Assembly: GCA_018882625.1 (NCBI GenBank)
Contig: VERO01000104.1
Span: 1 to 7,703, forward strand
Source of the DNA: Phycisphaerales bacterium
GTDB lineage: Bacteria > Planctomycetota > Phycisphaerae > Phycisphaerales > SM1A02
Direction of reading: 5' to 3'
DNA length: 7,703 nucleotides
A program made the translations under genes and the position numbers. Below the pieces are notes generated by a model. It was given only the letters and a program-made list of their open reading frames with translations. It ran no database searches and was not told where the DNA came from. Positions 6,113-7,703 of the stretch are shown piece after piece (the stretch's first letter is position 1; each line of letters opens with the position of its first letter).

Positions 6113-6706
6113 GTGACTCGCCGCCGCAATCTCCGCGCATCTGACGACGACCCCGGGGCGCCCCGCCCCGCACGCGAGCACCTGTCGGCAGCGCTCCCGG
6201 CGATCGCGCGTCGCATCCGGTCGCTGCGCAGGCAGGACACGGACTGGTCCATGCGCACCAGCGAGCTGATGTCGTCGACCATGCGGCGCGTGCTGATCGC
6301 GACCGGAGGCGGGTCAGAGCGCATCGCAAGGCGCAACTTCTGGAGCCTCGCAGAGACCATCATGCGGCACCTGCTCATTGACCGCTTCCGGCGCAAGGGC
6401 ATTCAGCGCAAGGTGATGCAGCGGCTACGTGACGAGACGACCGAAGACGACCCGCGCGAGCGCACTGCAGATTCGAATGCCGACTCGTGCGACGCTGCTG
6501 CGCGACTGCTGCAGGCGCTCACGCCGGAGGAGTGCATGCTCGTCCAGCTGCGCTTGAAGGGCCTCGGCTGGCGTCATGTCGGCGACACGCTGGGCATCAG
6601 CGAGGACGCGGCACGCCAGCGCTGGTCGATGCTCCGGCGCCGTGCGCGCATGGGCGCACTGGGACTGGGCGATGACGCGGCACCGGGGCTTCCCCCTGAT
6701 TCCTGA
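6113..6706 (+). CDS. ECF-type RNA polymerase sigma factor (Sigma70_ECF / TIGR02999-like)
   Basis: The protein has 197 residues from GTG 6113, chosen because CAGGAG (6098-6103) lies 9 bases upstream. An upstream in-frame TTG at 6068 has no ribosome site. Residues 27-97 match region 2 of planctomycete ECF factors: the segment around TSELMSSTMRRVLIA, then RRNFWSLAETIMRHLLIDRFRRKG, corresponding to the family's MRRILVDHARR-like block. Residues 100-128 form a charged linker. Residues 130-182 are region 4, with a helix-turn-helix: LLQALTPEECMLVQLRL, then WRHVGDTLGISEDAARQRWSM. It should direct RNA polymerase to a specific promoter set. Sigma factors of this class are often encoded near serine/threonine kinases in Planctomycetes, as here. 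No anti-sigma gene is adjacent; control by the kinase is a possibility, not shown. The C-terminus (GLGDDAAPGLPPDS) looks disordered. Confidence 0.85.
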   Translation: MTRRRNLRASDDDPGAPRPAREHLSAALPAIARRIRSLRRQDTDWSMRTSELMSSTMRRVLIATGGGSERIARRNFWSLAETIMRHLLIDRFRRKGIQRKVMQRLRDETTEDDPRERTADSNADSCDAAARLLQALTPEECMLVQLRLKGLGWRHVGDTLGISEDAARQRWSMLRRRARMGALGLGDDAAPGLPPDS

Positions 6707-6756
6707 GCGTCGCGTGCTGCGAGTTGTTCTGGACGCGACGGCGGTGAGCGGAACCC

Positions 6757-7078
6757 CGAGAATGCTCGACCGATGCGATCGCCGCCGCCCTTGCGGGCCG
6801 CGACCGGCTGCGCCTGCAGCCGAGCGGCGCGGCTCGGAAGCGCCACGATCCAGCTGCGCCGGACGACCCCTCGGAACATGGCAACGGCGGGACGCCTGAG
6901 CGGGCTGCTGATCCAGGCGCTTCGCTCGCTTGGCCGCGGGCACATCACGCCCCAGCGCATCGCGCACCTCAAGCGCTCCATCCCGGCTGCCGATCGACGC
7001 GCGCTGATCAAGGATCTGCGCTTCGCGCCCGCATGGATGCACCCGATCTTCCGCGAACTGGCGGGAGCGGGTCGATGA
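6757..7078 (+). pseudogene. Decayed AbiEi-like (DUF6088) type IV antitoxin
   Basis: Two pieces of the DUF6088/AbiEi-like antitoxin family lie in different frames. The first (6757-6834) reads ECSTDAIAAALAGRDRLRLQPSGAA and matches the family's middle region. The second (6830-7078) reads RLGSATIQLRRTTPRNM, then ATAGRLSGLLIQALRSLG, and ends DLRFAPAWMHPIFRELAGAGR, a typical family C-terminus. Between them the usual stretch after QPSGA (normally containing a GLSTQVP-like motif, about 25 residues) is missing and the frame changes, so an internal deletion has occurred. The N-terminal 80-90 residues with the winged helix are also not visible upstream, and a stop lies in frame at 6745-6747. Intact members are about 200 residues and repress or neutralise an AbiEii nucleotidyltransferase toxin. 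An ORF from ATG 6773 covers the second piece, but its first 19 residues are out of the family frame. Family recognition is from memory of the motifs. Confidence 0.7.
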
Positions 7079-7362
7079 GGATGGCCTTCCTGGGGCTTAG
7101 GGAGCAGAACGAACTCCTCGACGCGCGCGATGCGCCGCCGGATCTCCTCGATGTCCGCTGCCTCTCGGAACATCGGATTGCAGTCGTAGTAAGTCCAGTG
7201 ACCCGGCGGTGCGCCCGTGATGGGGATCGCATTCGAGGACTCCGGCGCCTCGATCGCGGCAGGCGCGATTCCCGCTCCTCGTGCCGCGGTCCTACTCGGA
7301 CTGGCGGAGTGCTCTCCTGGCAGCGCCGGCGGGAGATGCGCTGGAGCGGCTCCCGTGACTGA
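7075..7362 (+). pseudogene. Possible 5' remnant of an AbiEii-like toxin gene; otherwise unassigned DNA
   Basis: ATG 7075 overlaps the antitoxin-remnant stop as ATGA and has GGGAG (7063-7067) 7 bases upstream, the expected layout for an AbiEi/AbiEii operon. The first residues, MRMAFLGLREQNELLDA, resemble the FL-L-E start of AbiEii nucleotidyltransferases. After about 20 residues the match ends: the conserved EKD-W motif is absent and the rest is Arg-rich, low-quality sequence (95 codons in all; intact toxins have about 250-300). It is therefore at most a truncated stub. The opposite strand carries a competing, protein-like frame over about 7090-7245 (see findings). I see nothing else supportable in 7079-7395. 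Confidence 0.35.
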
Positions 7363-7395
7363 CCGCGACGCGCGGCGCGCCGCCGCACCGCTGTG

Positions 7396-7703
7396 TCACT
7401 TGGCTTGGAGGATCGCGCGCGCCAGCTGCGCCCGCGAGCGGACCCCGAGCTTGCGGTAGACCTGCCTCGACTGCGTGCCGACGGTGTGCACCGAGAGCCG
7501 CAGCGCCTTGGCGATCTGCGGACGACTCATGCCCTCTGCAAGCAGGCGCGCAACCTCCGACTCGCGCGGCGAGAGCGACTGCAGGTCCGTCGAATCGGCT
7601 ACCCGGCGATCGTCTGGCGTGTTGAGCGCCAGGAAGTGGACAGGTGGCCGCGGAGCGAGCGGCGCGGATAGGGGCACGACGTGCATGGTCACCGCGTGCA
7701 GCC
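7396..7703 (-). CDS. LuxR-family transcriptional regulator, C-terminal part (5' end outside window)
   Basis: The - strand frame is open from the right edge to TGA at 7398-7396, so the N-terminus is probably cut off. A GTG at 7692 could start a 98-residue protein but has no evident support. The last 60 residues are a GerE/LuxR helix-turn-helix: LSPRESEVARLLAEG, then MSRPQIAKALRLSVHTVGTQ as the recognition unit, then SRQVYRKLGVRSRAQLARAI. The preceding part (MHVVPLSAPLAPRPPVHFLAL) reads like the end of a sensory or PAS-type domain, so the full protein is probably a one-component regulator or a response-regulator-like factor binding DNA as a dimer. The signal and targets are unknown. It faces the toxin-antitoxin remnant and is not in the main operon. 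Confidence 0.85.
   Translation of the reverse strand, partial: LHAVTMHVVPLSAPLAPRPPVHFLALNTPDDRRVADSTDLQSLSPRESEVARLLAEGMSRPQIAKALRLSVHTVGTQSRQVYRKLGVRSRAQLARAILQAK

Noticed and set aside
6425..7173. Two long - strand frames (6425-7042 and 6574-7173) across the sigma gene and the antitoxin remnant
   Set aside because: Most of their length is antisense to the clear sigma region 4 and to the DUF6088-like C-terminus, with no motif of their own. Only the 5' part of the second frame is kept, as a separate finding.
7372..7383. Palindrome GCGGCGCGCCGC downstream of the LuxR stop, as a terminator
   Set aside because: It is made only of G and C in a low-complexity GC stretch, with no T-run on the - strand side. 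Chance is the simpler explanation.
1..7703. tRNA, rRNA, riboswitch, insertion sequence or attachment site
   Set aside because: No tRNA-like or rRNA-like sequence, transposase motif, terminal inverted repeats or known riboswitch core was seen by eye on either strand.

Overview
This GC-rich, densely coding window (about 7.7 kb) looks like chromosomal DNA of a Planctomycetota bacterium, perhaps of the Phycisphaerae. The clues are a secreted ThuA-like protein of planctomycete type, a large lipoprotein with a planctomycete-style SGNH-hydrolase-like domain, and a serine/threonine kinase beside an ECF sigma factor of the type common in that phylum. The assignment rests on family recognition by eye and is not certain.

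Layout. Positions 2-91 hold the last 29 codons of an unknown gene. Four genes on the + strand follow almost without gaps: a secreted ThuA-like protein (132-1406), a large SGNH-like lipoprotein (1460-3991), a zinc-ribbon polytopic membrane protein (4089-4862), and a tail-anchored serine/threonine kinase (4855-5997) whose GTG start overlaps the preceding stop. A gap of 115 bases with a 12-bp palindrome separates these from an ECF-type sigma factor (6113-6706). Beyond it lies a decayed type IV toxin-antitoxin locus: a gapped, frame-shifted AbiEi/DUF6088-like antitoxin remnant (about 6757-7078) and what may be the 5' end of its AbiEii-like toxin partner. The right edge carries the C-terminal part of a LuxR-type regulator on the - strand.

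Main non-coding observation. A 31-bp element occurs three times (101-131, 1413-1443, 4046-4076), with 27-28 of 31 positions identical in any pair. Each copy lies just upstream of a probable start codon: before the ThuA gene, the lipoprotein gene and the zinc-ribbon/kinase pair. It falls in more than one reading frame and its differences change amino acids, so it is conserved as DNA or RNA. It may be a shared promoter, operator or 5'-leader hairpin that joins these genes into one regulon. A further inference, untested, is that the ECF sigma factor encoded 2 kb downstream of the last copy reads it.

Working model (inference): envelope-acting proteins (ThuA-like and SGNH-like), a membrane zinc-ribbon protein and a membrane-tethered kinase form a co-regulated set, with an ECF sigma factor next to it. 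No substrate or signal can be named from the sequence.
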